Of a stretch of DNA of 39,045 bases, positions 1 through 9,569 are shown piece after piece. A program made the position numbers and the translations under genes. Each line of letters opens with the position of its first letter. Within the stretch, counting starts at the first letter, position 1. The notes beneath the pieces were generated by a model that was not told the origin of the DNA, searched no databases, and saw nothing but the letters and a program-made list of their open reading frames with translations. Source of the DNA: Gammaproteobacteria bacterium (GTDB lineage Bacteria; Pseudomonadota; Gammaproteobacteria; SZUA-229); NCBI GenBank assembly GCA_026196545.1, contig JAPHSZ010000190.1:1-39045 (forward strand), written 5' to 3'.

Positions 1-595
1 AAATGTAAGGCACGCCTTTTTTCGCCAGTTTGGCCAGCACAGCACTGGTCTTGGCCATTTGCATCAGTGAATTCAACGCTTCCTGCATACGCGCACCGCC
101 CGAAGCAGAAAAACAGATCAACGGGATGTTCTGTTCGAGGGCCACGGTTGCTGCCCTGAGGAATTTCTCACCAACCACTGAGCCCATAGAACCACCCATG
201 AAGCGGAAATCAAAAGCAGCAGCAACCACATCAACACCCTTGACCTTGCCCTTGATGGTGATCAAGGCATCTTTCTCGCCGGTATTTTTCTGCGCAATGG
301 TAAGGCGGTCTTTGTATTTCTTTGAATCCTTGAACTTGTATTTATCAACGGGCATCAGGTTATCTGCAATCTCTTCGCGCTGATCAGCATCCAGGAACAG
401 GTCCAGACGGCGGCGGCCAAAAACACGCATATGATGGTTGCACTTGGGGCAAACATCCTGATTACGTTCAAGTTCAGCACGATAAAGTACGGCGCTGCAT
501 GAAGTACACTTGGTCCACAGGCCTTCGGGTACGGCACCCTTGCTCGTCGCATCCGTACGAATTCGTGTTGGCATTAATTTTTCAAACCAGCTCAT
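1..595 (-). CDS. accD: Acetyl-CoA carboxylase carboxyltransferase subunit beta (partial, 3' end outside window)
   Basis: AccD is the beta half of the carboxyltransferase that moves the carboxyl group from biotin to acetyl-CoA, the first committed step of fatty acid synthesis, in the cytoplasm. I translated it by eye from the ATG at 595; 198 codons are present before the window edge. The N-terminus starts MSWFEKLMP and carries the typical AccD zinc ribbon, with Cys30, Cys33, Cys49 and Cys52 as two CxxC pairs. Further on are the crotonase-fold motifs [10 protein letters not shown] and [10 protein letters not shown]. The family is about 280-300 residues, so roughly a third is missing. It is the last gene of the truA-trpF-trpB-trpA-accD run, 59 bases after trpA. 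A GAGAGGG stretch lies upstream of the start as a likely ribosome binding site. Confidence 0.96.
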   Translation of the reverse strand, partial: MSWFEKLMPTRIRTDATSKGAVPEGLWTKCTSCSAVLYRAELERNQDVCPKCNHHMRVFGRRRLDLFLDADQREEIADNLMPVDKYKFKDSKKYKDRLTIAQKNTGEKDALITIKGKVKGVDVVAAAFDFRFMGGSMGSVVGEKFLRAATVALEQNIPLICFSASGGARMQEALNSLMQMAKTSAVLAKLAKKGVPYI

Positions 596-625
596 GATCT
601 GGGCCCTCTCATCGTCACCCGATTC

Positions 626-641
626 AAGCCCCTGCGGGCTT
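626..641 (-). other. Short stem-loop between trpA and accD
   Basis: AAGCCC (626-631) pairs with GGGCTT (636-641) around the four-base loop CTGC. No T-run follows on the minus strand, so it is not a standard terminator for trpA. It may stabilise or process the trpA-accD transcript; the role is a guess. Confidence 0.3.
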
Positions 642-654
642 TGGTTGCTCTATT

Positions 655-1473
655 CTATTCTGAATCCATAGCTTTGCGCATAGAATCCAGTAATTCTGTT
701 ACATCTCTGACAATTATAGTGGTTTGTTCCGACTTTGTATCTTTTTGTGCGGCCATTCTATTCACGATCGCCGAACCCACCACTACCGCATCGGCACAAC
801 CAGATACACTGGCCGCTGCTTGCGCATTACTGATGCCAAAACCGACACCAATGGGCAAATCTATATATTTACGAATAAGACTGACACGCTCAACCACTCC
901 CGCCACATCCAGCGTTGCTGCACCTGTCACGCCCTTGAGCGAAACATAGTAGACAAAACCACTGGCAACAGCAGCGATCTTCTGCATGCGTTCCTCGGTG
1001 GTGGTTGGCGCAATCAGAAATATGGGGTCAATCTGATATTGCTTCAAAGCCGCAATATAGTCTTCCGCCTCTTCCGGCGGCATGTCCACAGTGATCACGC
1101 CGTCAATACCGCTTTCTACTGCCTGTTTGGCAAAGGCTTCATAACCCATCACTTCGATGGGATTCAGGTATCCCATTAACACAATGGGCGTCTGATCATC
1201 TTTTTGACGAAATTTTCTGGCCACATCGAATACATCGTGCAGGCTGGTGTGGTGCTCTAACGAACGCTCAGCTGCAGCCTGTATCACCGGGCCATCGGCC
1301 ATCGGGTCGGAAAAAGGCGCGCCCAGTTCGATGATAGTAGCGCCAGATTCGACCATGGCGTGCATCAAGGGCAACGTCACCTCAGGTTGAGGGTCACCGG
1401 TCATTACATATGGAATCAGGGCTTTTTTAGATTCCGCACTCAGGCGCTCAAAACAGGCTTTCAGGCGGCTCAT
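655..1473 (-). CDS. trpA: Tryptophan synthase alpha chain
   Basis: TrpA cleaves indole-3-glycerol phosphate to indole and glyceraldehyde 3-phosphate and passes the indole to TrpB through the tunnel of the alpha2-beta2 complex. The 272-residue protein has the usual length. The two catalytic acids fall at the numbering used for the enzobacterial enzyme: Glu49 in [11 protein letters not shown] and Asp60 in MADGP. The phosphate-binding GVGFGIS loop lies near the C-terminus. Its ATG (1471-1473) overlaps the trpB stop by four bases (ATGA), a sign of translational coupling that fits the 1:1 complex. Together with trpB and trpF it covers the last steps of tryptophan synthesis; trpE, trpG, trpD and trpC are not in the window. 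Confidence 0.98.
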   Translation of the reverse strand: MSRLKACFERLSAESKKALIPYVMTGDPQPEVTLPLMHAMVESGATIIELGAPFSDPMADGPVIQAAAERSLEHHTSLHDVFDVARKFRQKDDQTPIVLMGYLNPIEVMGYEAFAKQAVESGIDGVITVDMPPEEAEDYIAALKQYQIDPIFLIAPTTTEERMQKIAAVASGFVYYVSLKGVTGAATLDVAGVVERVSLIRKYIDLPIGVGFGISNAQAAASVSGCADAVVVGSAIVNRMAAQKDTKSEQTTIIVRDVTELLDSMRKAMDSE

Positions 1474-2693
1474 AATTCAATACCTTCGATCCTGGCGATG
1501 GTGTTAATGTCCTTGTCACCACGTCCTGATAAATTAATGATCATATTTTGATCAGGAGACATCTGCGCCGCCTGCTTGACGCCATAGGCAATCGCGTGGC
1601 TGGACTCCAGCGCAGGAATAATGCCTTCAACACGGGTTAACTGGTGAAAGGCTTTCAGGGCTTGCTCATCGGTGGCCGCAACATAATTCACCCGGCCGAT
1701 GTCTTTCAGCCAAGCGTGCTCAGGGCCGACACCGGGATAATCCAGGCCGGCTGAAACAGAATGGGTTTCGATTATCTGTCCGTCCCTGTCTTCCATCAAA
1801 TAGGTACGATTGCCGTGCAACACACCCGGCCGACCAGCGCATAACGGTGCAGCATGGTTGCCCGTTTCCAGTCCTTCGCCTGCGGCTTCAACGCCGTACA
1901 TTTCAACCGACTCATCGGCAAGGAAAGGATGAAACAGGCCAATCGCATTGGAACCGCCGCCGATACAGGCGACCAACGCATCGGGCAGGCGACCGGTTTG
2001 TTCCTGCATCTGTCGGCGTGCTTCGCGACCAATAACAGACTGAAAATCGCGCACCATTGCAGGATAAGGATGTGGCCCGGCTACTGTGCCAATAATGTAG
2101 AAGGTATCATCAACATTGGTCACCCAGTCGCGCATGGCTTCGTTGAGGGCATCTTTCAGTGTCTTCGAACCCGAGGTCACGGGAATCACTTCGGCACCGA
2201 GCAATTTCATGCGGTAAACATTGGGCGCCTGGCGAATAATGTCCTCCTGGCCCATGTAAACCACGCACTCCATACCAAAGCGTGCGGCCACCGTCGCCGT
2301 TGCCACCCCATGTTGACCAGCACCGGTTTCAGCGATCACCCGCTTCTTGCCCATGGCCCTGGCCAACAGCGCCTGACCAATGGTGTTATTCACCTTATGC
2401 GCACCGGTATGATTGAGATCTTCACGCTTCAGGTAAATCTGCGCACCACCGACTTCCCGGCTCAAACGCTCTGCGTAGTAAAGCGGGCTGGGGCGACCGA
2501 CATAATGCGCCAGATCAGCATCAAACTCGGCCTGAAAAGCCTTATCGTTGATCGATTTTTCATAGGCGGTCTTCAATTCGTCGAGCGCCTGCATCAGGGT
2601 TTCAGAAGCAAAAATGCCACCGTAAACACCAAAGTGCCCGCGCTCATCGGGCATCACCGAATAATCAATTTTATCTTTAACTTCGCTCATCAT
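1470..2693 (-). CDS. trpB: Tryptophan synthase beta chain
   Basis: TrpB is the PLP enzyme that joins indole to serine to give tryptophan. The 407-residue protein contains the PLP lysine Lys100 in [11 protein letters not shown], the phosphate-binding GGGSNA motif and the C-terminal SGRGDKD signature. It is about ten residues longer than the Escherichia coli protein, mainly at the N-terminus ([22 protein letters not shown]). The reading frame overlaps the end of trpF by 17 bases, so the second Met at 2690 is an equally possible start. The downstream end overlaps trpA by four bases. The overlaps on both sides support one trpF-trpB-trpA transcription unit. Confidence 0.98.
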   Translation of the reverse strand: MMSEVKDKIDYSVMPDERGHFGVYGGIFASETLMQALDELKTAYEKSINDKAFQAEFDADLAHYVGRPSPLYYAERLSREVGGAQIYLKREDLNHTGAHKVNNTIGQALLARAMGKKRVIAETGAGQHGVATATVAARFGMECVVYMGQEDIIRQAPNVYRMKLLGAEVIPVTSGSKTLKDALNEAMRDWVTNVDDTFYIIGTVAGPHPYPAMVRDFQSVIGREARRQMQEQTGRLPDALVACIGGGSNAIGLFHPFLADESVEMYGVEAAGEGLETGNHAAPLCAGRPGVLHGNRTYLMEDRDGQIIETHSVSAGLDYPGVGPEHAWLKDIGRVNYVAATDEQALKAFHQLTRVEGIIPALESSHAIAYGVKQAAQMSPDQNMIINLSGRGDKDINTIARIEGIEL

Positions 2694-3312
2694 CTGCCTG
2701 TCTTACATTGTTCATAAAAGCCGTCACTAAGGCGGCATCCTTGATCCCTTTCTTACTTTCCACACCACTGCTGACATCAACCGCATAGGGTTTCACTGTT
2801 TGAATCGCCTCGGCCACATTATCCACACCCAGGCCACCGGCCAGTATCAACGGATATTCCAGATCATCGGGAATCATATTCCATTCAAAGCTTTGACCGG
2901 TACCGCCAGCGGCACCCGGTGCATGGCCATCTAACAACAGGCCACGCGCATCGAAATATTCTTCAACCCGCTTTGGTGCTACAGATTCACCCACCATGCC
3001 CAGTGCCTTGATGTAGGGCCTGCCAAACTGACGGCAAAACTCGGCGCTCTCGCTACCATGGAACTGCAATAAATCAATCGATACTTTGGCCAGTACCCGG
3101 CGAACCTCGTCGGCATCAGCATCTTTAAACAGGGCAACTGAGGTAACGAAAGCAGGCAGTTTCCTGCTGATTTCTGCCGCCTGAGATGATGTCACAAAAC
3201 GCGGACTTTTCTCATAAAAGACCAGCCCAATCGCATCAACACCTTCAGCGGCCGCATTCAGGGCGTCTTCTACTCTTGTAATCCCGCATATTTTAACACG
3301 CGTAATTGTCAT
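2677..3312 (-). CDS. trpF: Phosphoribosylanthranilate isomerase
   Basis: TrpF performs the Amadori rearrangement of N-(5'-phosphoribosyl)anthranilate to CdRP in tryptophan synthesis. The 211-residue TIM-barrel protein starts with a strand ending in KICG, in which the Cys is the catalytic base of the family, followed by [11 protein letters not shown]. Late in the protein are LILAGGL and [14 protein letters not shown], the phosphate-binding loops that close the barrel. A strong GGAG lies five bases before the ATG at 3312. It is a stand-alone TrpF and not the TrpC-TrpF fusion found in enterobacteria. It follows truA by nine bases and overlaps trpB. Confidence 0.98.
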   Translation of the reverse strand: MTITRVKICGITRVEDALNAAAEGVDAIGLVFYEKSPRFVTSSQAAEISRKLPAFVTSVALFKDADADEVRRVLAKVSIDLLQFHGSESAEFCRQFGRPYIKALGMVGESVAPKRVEEYFDARGLLLDGHAPGAAGGTGQSFEWNMIPDDLEYPLILAGGLGVDNVAEAIQTVKPYAVDVSSGVESKKGIKDAALVTAFMNNVRQADDERS

Positions 3313-3321
3313 AGTACTCCG

Positions 3322-4116
3322 TCAGTCACTAAATCGTGGCAAAAAACCTGTTGAAGGCAAACCATATTGTTCCGGGTATTCTACAGCAACCAGATATAAA
3401 CCTGCGGCAGCGGCTGTTGGCCCGGCCCTGGTCCGATCCTTCAGCGCCAGCAAATCTACCATCCATGTCACCGGCTGCTCTCCTCGACCAATCATCAAAA
3501 GGGAACCGACTATATTGCGCACCATGTGGTGCAGGAACGCATTCGCACAAATATCCAGGAAAATATAATCGCCATCACGAAACACATTGATTGAATGCAT
3601 AATACGAATGGCATTACTAGCCTGGCATTTTGAAGAACGAAATGATGAAAAATCCTGCTTACCAAGCATGGCCTGTGCCGCTTCGTGCATGGTTTCAACA
3701 TTCAGGTTGTCATATATCCAGGTTACCTGTTTATTATGAATTGCACTTCTCGCCCTGCGGTTCAGGATGACATATCGATAACTGCGTTTAATCGCACTAA
3801 AACGCGCACTAAATTCTTCATCAACTTTTTTCGCCCAGACAATACTGACATCATCAGGCAGGTGAATATTGCCACCCATCACCCAGGCTTTAAGCTCACG
3901 CTCTACCGTGGTATCAAAATGCGCCACCTGCGCGGTTGCATGCACTCCGGTATCGGTTCTACCTGCACAGATCAGGCTTATAGGATGAATGGCTATTTTT
4001 TCCAGCGCCTGTTGCACTTTTTCCTGAACCGTACGGGCATCCTGTGACTGTATCTGCCAGCCATTAAAATGGCTACCATTGTATTCAATACCAATTGCGA
4101 TGCGTGATGTATTCAT
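3322..4116 (-). CDS. truA: tRNA pseudouridine(38-40) synthase TruA
   Basis: TruA converts uridines 38, 39 and 40 in the tRNA anticodon arm to pseudouridine. The 264-residue protein has the catalytic Asp55 inside GRTDTGVHA and the early motif IEYNGSHFNGWQ. Length is normal for the family. It is the first gene downstream of the fimV terminator: only 14 bases separate its start from the terminator T-run, so there is no room for a promoter between them. Expression must come from read-through or from a promoter inside the fimV end. The start at 4116 is preceded by AACAGGTATTA, a modest ribosome binding site. Confidence 0.97.
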   Translation of the reverse strand: MNTSRIAIGIEYNGSHFNGWQIQSQDARTVQEKVQQALEKIAIHPISLICAGRTDTGVHATAQVAHFDTTVERELKAWVMGGNIHLPDDVSIVWAKKVDEEFSARFSAIKRSYRYVILNRRARSAIHNKQVTWIYDNLNVETMHEAAQAMLGKQDFSSFRSSKCQASNAIRIMHSINVFRDGDYIFLDICANAFLHHMVRNIVGSLLMIGRGEQPVTWMVDLLALKDRTRAGPTAAAAGLYLVAVEYPEQYGLPSTGFLPRFSD

Positions 4117-4130
4117 TAATACCTGTTAAT

Positions 4131-4160
4131 AAAAAAACGGCACCTGAAAGATGCCGTTTC
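4131..4160 (-). terminator. Rho-independent terminator after fimV
   Basis: On the minus strand the arms AAACGGCA (from plus 4152-4159) and TGCCGTTT (from 4135-4142) form an 8 bp stem around a nine-base loop. The second arm runs directly into a T-tract of seven. This is a clear intrinsic terminator placed 60 bases after the fimV stop and just before truA. Confidence 0.85.
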
Positions 4161-4220
4161 ATTATTTTAAACGATATGCTGGTTTTTTCGTAGCCTTAAA
4201 CAATAAGACCAAGCCCCAGA

Positions 4221-7184
4221 CTAGCCTGCCTGCGCCATTAATTCTGTCGCTTCCTTCTTCTGGTCTGCATTACCACCAGCAAGCACCTCATCAAGAATAT
4301 CTCGAGCCCCTTCATGGTCACCCATATCCAGATAAGCCCTGGCCAGATCCAGCTTGGTATTTATCTCATCAACATCCACCGGTTCTGACAGATCTACATC
4401 ACTGAGGTCATCATCCATGGACATATCAAGACCAGCATCAGCGCTTATATCAACTTCAGCAACCTCTTCTAATGGCTCTTCTACAGCAATATCCTCCATG
4501 GATAAATCAAGATCGGCATCCATCTCTTCTACTGCTTCTTCCATTTCCATAGATAAATCAAGATCAGCATCATCTGAAGGCACCTCAGGCTCAGCCTCTG
4601 TGTCCATGGACATATCCAGATCCATTTCTAACGCTACGTCATCTGATGCTGCCTCAGGTTCTGCTTCGGTATCCATCGACATATCAAAATCCATATCCAG
4701 ACCAGCATCATCAGCAGCTTCTTCTGTAACCTCACCTGCAGTTTCCAGATCAAGCTCGGATGCTTCGATATCTAATGAGAATTCTTCTTCCTCTGCCGGC
4801 GTTTCTTCTATGGCACCTGTTTCACCAAGATCGAATTCAAGTTCATCAGAAGACTCGGTCTCGGTTGACAAGATAGCTGTTTCATCCGGAGAAATAACTG
4901 CTGTTTCATCCATTGACGGTAATTCGAACCCAGCCTCAGCAACTGAATCATCTGCTGGAGAATCAAAATCAAGATCAAGTTCGCCAACACTATCAGCGGA
5001 ATCATCACCAAGATCAAGATCCATTGGCTCAGGTGATTTCGGCATCATGTCGTCAAGATCAAGACTGGCATCTGCACCGGCCTGCTGGAATATTTCAACA
5101 TCTGGACACAGCTCCTTGCCCATAGCTGCCACCTTGGCCCAGGCAGGTGTTTCTTCATCACCCAGCCTTTGTTTCATTTCAGCGCCCAGTTTTTCAAAGG
5201 CTTCTGCATTTTTACCTGCAAAATAGGTTTCCGCCAACTTGACACGGTATATGTCCTTATCAGGATTTTCCTTAATTGCATTTTCCAGCAGTTCTTCTGC
5301 CTGCTGATAAATACCGTAAGCCAGATAAACATCTGCTTCGGCCGTCACATCATCCTGCTCCTGCTCTTCCTCAGCTTGCAGACTCGCTGCTGGCGTCACC
5401 ACTGTATCAGTTCCGGAAGGCAGAATCATGGTGGCTTCGGCATCAAACTCTTCTTCTGCCTCGGCTTCAGCTTCAGCCATCGAAGTCTCAACTTCTTCAT
5501 CAGTCACAACTTCTTCGACTGATTCATCATCAACCATATCGGCCACATCTTCCAGGATATCTTCTTCGATGGTGCCGAATGGCTCAGATGAGGCTTCTTC
5601 TGCACCAGCTGCTGCACCATCACGACGGCGTTTGATCAGGTAACCAACAGCTCCGAGAATCAACAGGGCAACGAGTAAACCACCCAGAATCAATCTATTA
5701 TTGAGCAGGATATCAATCAGACCGGGTTCCGGCTGCGGTGTATGAACTGGCGCTACCTCATCCATTACTTCCTGTCCGGCAACATCTTCCACTTCTTCAT
5801 CCGTACCGGTTTCATCTACAAATAATTCTTCTGTACCAACCTCTAAATTCTCTTCTGTCTCCGATTCTTCCGTTAACGCATCCAGGGCATCTATCGCCTG
5901 CTGTTCGTCAGCCAGCTCAGCAACCGTCTCTTCAACCATGGTCTGGTCGCCGGAATCATCGATAACCAAGGCTTCTTCATCAGCAGGTGTTGCTGCATCC
6001 TGAATTTCAGCCATAGCCTCATCTTCGATGGTCAACAGTCCCTTCATCTTGTCGACCTGTGTTGTCAAAGAGCCCACCTGCTCCTGAAGCACTTCTTTTT
6101 CTACTCGCTCTGTCTCCTCACGTTCACGCGACAATGCAAGTTGCTCACGTAATTCGTCAGCCGTCATTTCAGATGGATCCCTCATCTCACCAGAGGCAGA
6201 AGAACCTCCGCCGGCACTCACGATCGACAAACGTGATTCATCACCTATTGCAACTTCAGAACTATATTCGCTCTCTTCATAACCATCATCAATCGCTGAA
6301 GCGGGCATCTCGCTGGATAAAGTCTGCTGATACTCACGCCACAATGCATTTTGCTGAATCACCATTGCCCTGGCCTCTTCATGGCTCATTGCAGTCATCT
6401 CATCATACTCGGGGGTACGCAAGATATAGCCTCGCTTGAGGCCGTTCACATTACCTTCAATAAACACTTCGGGATTGGCACGCAACATAGCCATCATCAT
6501 TTGTTGCGTGGAGATTGAGTCATCCGGCTTCATGCTATTAGCAAGACTCCAGGCCGTATCGCCCTCCTGAATACGGTGTTCAGATGCTGCAACACTGGTC
6601 TGCTGCACTGGTTCTGGTGCATACATTTCTGCTACGGCGGCAGGCGCATCTGACTCAACTGATTCAAGAGGTGCCACGGCAGAAGACATCGCACTCACTT
6701 CTGATGAAGACTGTGCGGCGACTGGCGCGTCGCTTGTCGATTCCTGCATAGCTGGACGGCCCGAATCAGCAGCGACTACCTGCTTTTGCCTCATAAACAC
6801 AGGTGGATCCAGTAAAATAGTGTATTCGCGTATCAAATGTCCCTTGGGCCAGTCAACTTCTACCAGAAAATTCAGGAAGGGTTCACGGATCGGTTTGGGT
6901 GACAGGACATCGATATAAACCTGACCATCTTCCACTGACGTCCTGAATTTCAATGAACTCAGCATCAATGGGCGGTCCAGGCCTGCACGGGTGAATTCTT
7001 CGCGTGATGCCAACTTAACAATCAGTGATTCAGCATCCTCAGGGGCTGCTGACAACAAAGCAATACGAGCTGTAAGTTTTTGATTTAGCGACGAATTAAC
7101 TTCAATATCGCCCAGCCCCAAAGTAAATCCATGGTTGGGAACTAGTATCACCCCGAGCGCCAAGGCAAAGATCAATTTACGCAC
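4221..7184 (-). CDS. fimV: FimV/HubP-type polar hub protein
   Basis: FimV is an inner-membrane, peptidoglycan-binding scaffold needed for type IV pilus assembly and polar organisation. The 987-residue protein starts at GTG 7184 with AAGGGG at proper spacing; the nearby ATG at 7189 is out of frame. Order of parts: signal peptide (1-20), the conserved FimV N-terminal domain with LGLGDIEVNSSLNQKL, a LysM domain (about 203-257), a coiled coil (about 340-385), one membrane helix (about 497-517) followed by KRRRDG, a very acidic cytoplasmic region (520-930), and a C-terminal TPR-like FimV domain with KLDLARAYLDMGDHEGARDIL. The acidic region holds imperfect repeats of DMSMDTEAEPE. The gene lies after asd, as in Pseudomonas. 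With the FimX-like gene at the other end of the window it points to twitching motility. Confidence 0.95.
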   Translation of the reverse strand: MRKLIFALALGVILVPNHGFTLGLGDIEVNSSLNQKLTARIALLSAAPEDAESLIVKLASREEFTRAGLDRPLMLSSLKFRTSVEDGQVYIDVLSPKPIREPFLNFLVEVDWPKGHLIREYTILLDPPVFMRQKQVVAADSGRPAMQESTSDAPVAAQSSSEVSAMSSAVAPLESVESDAPAAVAEMYAPEPVQQTSVAASEHRIQEGDTAWSLANSMKPDDSISTQQMMMAMLRANPEVFIEGNVNGLKRGYILRTPEYDEMTAMSHEEARAMVIQQNALWREYQQTLSSEMPASAIDDGYEESEYSSEVAIGDESRLSIVSAGGGSSASGEMRDPSEMTADELREQLALSREREETERVEKEVLQEQVGSLTTQVDKMKGLLTIEDEAMAEIQDAATPADEEALVIDDSGDQTMVEETVAELADEQQAIDALDALTEESETEENLEVGTEELFVDETGTDEEVEDVAGQEVMDEVAPVHTPQPEPGLIDILLNNRLILGGLLVALLILGAVGYLIKRRRDGAAAGAEEASSEPFGTIEEDILEDVADMVDDESVEEVVTDEEVETSMAEAEAEAEEEFDAEATMILPSGTDTVVTPAASLQAEEEQEQDDVTAEADVYLAYGIYQQAEELLENAIKENPDKDIYRVKLAETYFAGKNAEAFEKLGAEMKQRLGDEETPAWAKVAAMGKELCPDVEIFQQAGADASLDLDDMMPKSPEPMDLDLGDDSADSVGELDLDFDSPADDSVAEAGFELPSMDETAVISPDETAILSTETESSDELEFDLGETGAIEETPAEEEEFSLDIEASELDLETAGEVTEEAADDAGLDMDFDMSMDTEAEPEAASDDVALEMDLDMSMDTEAEPEVPSDDADLDLSMEMEEAVEEMDADLDLSMEDIAVEEPLEEVAEVDISADAGLDMSMDDDLSDVDLSEPVDVDEINTKLDLARAYLDMGDHEGARDILDEVLAGGNADQKKEATELMAQAG
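4578..4700 (-). repeat. Imperfect tandem repeat inside the acidic FimV region
   Basis: Two neighbouring copies of about 23 codons encode DMSMDTEAEPE followed by a short linker ending in SDD. Related shorter units (DLSMEMEE, DLSMEDI, DMSMDDDLSD) continue towards the C-terminus. The repeat keeps reading frame and is acidic with a regular hydrophobic Leu/Met spacing. Copy number may vary between strains. Confidence 0.6.
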
Positions 7185-7293
7185 TGCATTTCCCCTTTAT
7201 ATGTTCTCTTTATACAGAAACTGACCGTATTCATTCCCTGATCAGCTCCTGTTAAATAGCCCGTTTATCGGCTTTTTCTTGTTATCTTAATAA

Positions 7294-7321
7294 CATACCT
7301 TAAGAAGGTACATTAAGTATG
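7294..7321. other. Inverted repeat between asd and fimV
   Basis: CATACCTTAA (7294-7303) and TTAAGTATG (7313-7321) pair over nine bases with one bulge. It sits 17 bases past the asd stop. It lacks a clear T-run on the minus strand, so a weak terminator, an RNA processing site or an operator for fimV are all possible. The rest of the asd-fimV gap (7185-7337) shows no other clear signal. Confidence 0.3.
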
Positions 7322-7337
7322 CTGGTCTAACTATAGG

Positions 7338-8360
7338 TTATAAATACTGTTTTATCAAAATTTCTGCAATTTGTACGCTATTTAATGCAGCACCCTTTCT
7401 GACGTTATCGGCAACCACCCACATATCGATGCCCTTTTCATGAGAAATATCCTCTCGAATACGCCCCACATAGACCGGGTCATGATTGGCACCCTCGGTG
7501 ACCGCTGTCGGATAACCACCATCTTTACGCTCATCCAGCACGATCACACCATCGGCCGCTGACAGTAATTCAGTAACTTTTTCAGCTGAAATCTTTTCTT
7601 TTGTTTCAATATGCACCGCTTCTGAATGACCGAAGAATACCGGCACACGAACCGCAGTCGGGTTCACCATGATCGATTCATCTTCAAAAATCTTGCGTGT
7701 CTCCCAGACCATTTTCATTTCTTCCTTGGTGTAACCGTTTTCGAGGAAGACATCAATTTGTGGCAGGACATTAAACGCGATCTGTTTTGGATAGACTTCG
7801 CACTTCATCGGTTTTGCATTTAACAGGCTCGCCGTCTGACCCGCCAGCTCTTCAATCGCTTCCTTGCCGGTACCGGAAACAGCCTGATAAGTGGCGACAT
7901 TAATACGCGTGATACCGACGGCATCGTAAACAGGCTTCAATGCCACCAGCATCTGAATAGTTGAACAGTTTGGATTAGCGATGATGCCATGTCTTTTATG
8001 ATCGGCAATCGCGTGTGGATTCACTTCAGGCACAACCAGCGGAATCTCATCATCATAACGAAACTGTGAAGTGTTATCGATAACCACACAACCAGCGGCG
8101 GCGGCCTTAGGCGCAAACTCTTCAGAGATAGAAGCACCCGCAGAAAACAGGCCGATCTGAACTTTGGAAAAATCAAATTCTGCGAGATCCTGTACCACAA
8201 TATTTTTATCACCAAACTCAACTCGCTTACCGGCTGAACGACTACTGGCTAATGCATAAACTTCACCGACAGGAAAATTACGTTCCGCCAGAATCGATAG
8301 CATGGTTTCACCCACTGCACCGGTGGCACCGACTACTGCAACATCATATGTTTTACTCAT
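7338..8360 (-). CDS. asd: Aspartate-semialdehyde dehydrogenase
   Basis: Asd reduces aspartyl phosphate to aspartate semialdehyde with NADPH, the branch point towards lysine/diaminopimelate, threonine and methionine. The 340-residue protein has the NADP loop GATGAVGE at 11-18 and the catalytic Cys132 in ANPNCSTIQ. The short length and sequence fit the Asd form found in Pseudomonas, Vibrio and Gram-positive bacteria. It follows leuB by 22 bases and is probably cotranscribed from the leuB promoter at 9504-9532. AGAAG precedes the ATG at 8360. Confidence 0.97.
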   Translation of the reverse strand: MSKTYDVAVVGATGAVGETMLSILAERNFPVGEVYALASSRSAGKRVEFGDKNIVVQDLAEFDFSKVQIGLFSAGASISEEFAPKAAAAGCVVIDNTSQFRYDDEIPLVVPEVNPHAIADHKRHGIIANPNCSTIQMLVALKPVYDAVGITRINVATYQAVSGTGKEAIEELAGQTASLLNAKPMKCEVYPKQIAFNVLPQIDVFLENGYTKEEMKMVWETRKIFEDESIMVNPTAVRVPVFFGHSEAVHIETKEKISAEKVTELLSAADGVIVLDERKDGGYPTAVTEGANHDPVYVGRIREDISHEKGIDMWVVADNVRKGAALNSVQIAEILIKQYL

Positions 8361-8382
8361 TATCTTCTTTCCAATTTCTAAA

Positions 8383-9456
8383 TTAAGCTAACTCGACTAA
8401 AACAGCATCACCCATTTCAGCGGTACCAATTTCTTTACAGCCTTCTGCCATGATATCGGGCGTGCGCAGGCCTTTATCAAGCACGCGACCCACAGCAGCA
8501 TCAATCTTGTCGGCCAGTGCCGGCTCATCCAGGCTGTAACGCAACATCATGGCGACCGACAGAATCGTCGCCAGTGGATTAGCCACACCCTTGCCCGCGA
8601 TGTCAGGCGCAGAACCGTGAATCGGCTCGTACATACCTTTACTATTTGCATCTAATGAAGCCGAAGGCAGCATACCAATTGAACCGGTCAGCATCGCCGC
8701 TGCATCAGATAAAATATCACCAAACATATTCTTGGTCACCATCACGTCAAACTGCTTCGGCCATTTCACCAGCTGCATAGCCGCATTATCAACGTACATG
8801 TGACTCAGCTCTACGTCTTTATATTCTTCACCGACTTTCTCGACCACTTCACGCCAGAGCTCAGACACTTCCAGCACATTGGCCTTATCGACCGAGCATA
8901 ATTTTTTGCCACGTTTCATCGCAATATCAAATGCTACGCGTGAAATGCGATCCACTTCCGACTCACTATAGACCAGCGTGTTATAACCTTCGCGCTCACC
9001 GTTATCTTTTTCACGAATACCACGGGGCTCACCAAAATAAATACCGCCAGTGAGTTCGCGCACGATCATAATATCCAGGCCGGCAACCACTTCGGGTTTC
9101 AGCGAAGACGCATCAGCCAGTTGCGGGTACAGAATTGCAGGCCGCAAATTGGCAAACAGACCCAACTCAGAACGCAGACCCAAAAGGCCACGCTCAGGAC
9201 GTAATTCTCTGGGCAGGGTTTCATACTGCGGGCCACCAACAGCGCCTAATAAAATTGAATCGGATGCTTTGACCAGCGCCAGCGTTTCATCCGGCAACGG
9301 CTTGCCCGCGACATCATAACCCGCACCACCAACAGGTGCCTCGGTCAATTCCAGGTCAAGTCCTCCGCTACTAAGATGCTCCAGAACTTTAACCGCCTCA
9401 GCAACAATCTCAATACCAATACCGTCACCCGGCAAAATTGCAATTTTTTTACTCAT
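8383..9456 (-). CDS. leuB: 3-Isopropylmalate dehydrogenase
   Basis: LeuB oxidises and decarboxylates 3-isopropylmalate to 2-oxoisocaproate with NAD, the third step of leucine synthesis. The 357-residue protein begins [14 protein letters not shown], contains the LeuB-specific loop [30 protein letters not shown], the metal-binding [11 protein letters not shown] and [15 protein letters not shown]. Length is normal. It has its own upstream gap of 113 bases with a good promoter, unlike the tightly packed leuC-leuD part of the cluster, so leuB-asd may be expressed separately from leuCD. Confidence 0.98.
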   Translation of the reverse strand: MSKKIAILPGDGIGIEIVAEAVKVLEHLSSGGLDLELTEAPVGGAGYDVAGKPLPDETLALVKASDSILLGAVGGPQYETLPRELRPERGLLGLRSELGLFANLRPAILYPQLADASSLKPEVVAGLDIMIVRELTGGIYFGEPRGIREKDNGEREGYNTLVYSESEVDRISRVAFDIAMKRGKKLCSVDKANVLEVSELWREVVEKVGEEYKDVELSHMYVDNAAMQLVKWPKQFDVMVTKNMFGDILSDAAAMLTGSIGMLPSASLDANSKGMYEPIHGSAPDIAGKGVANPLATILSVAMMLRYSLDEPALADKIDAAVGRVLDKGLRTPDIMAEGCKEIGTAEMGDAVLVELA

Positions 9457-9482
9457 ATTAATCCAGTACTTTTATATAAATA

Positions 9483-9496
9483 CCCCAGCGCTGGGG
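9483..9496. promoter_or_regulatory. Perfect palindrome at the leuB transcript start
   Basis: CCCCAGCGCTGGGG is a perfect 14-base palindrome. It begins about where transcription from the promoter at 9504-9532 should start, and lies 27 bases before the leuB ATG. It could be a protein-binding site or a 5' hairpin protecting the mRNA. A terminator for the upstream lipoprotein gene is less likely because the following bases (TATTTATAT) are not a pure T-run. Confidence 0.45.
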
Positions 9497-9503
9497 GCAG
9501 TGA

Positions 9504-9532
9504 ATTATAGGTGATTAACTATTAAATGTCTG
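9504..9532 (-). promoter_or_regulatory. Putative sigma70 promoter for leuB-asd
   Basis: On the minus strand CAGACA (plus 9527-9532) is separated by exactly 17 bases from a perfect TATAAT (plus 9504-9509). The inverted repeat GGTGATTAAC (9510-9519) / GTTAACACC (9532-9540) straddles the spacer and -35 element, which is where an operator would act. Assignment is by eye. Confidence 0.55.
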
Positions 9533-9569
9533 TTAACACCGTTTATTAAAACCATCCAACAAAGACCTG

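Noticed and set aside
1854-2717. Plus-strand frame of 287 codons opposite trpB
   Set aside because: It lies wholly antisense to an unmistakable TrpB and matches no family.
4354-5226. Long plus-strand frame rich in Ser inside fimV
   Set aside because: It is the antisense image of the acidic Asp/Glu/Ser codons of FimV; no start signal and very low-complexity sequence.
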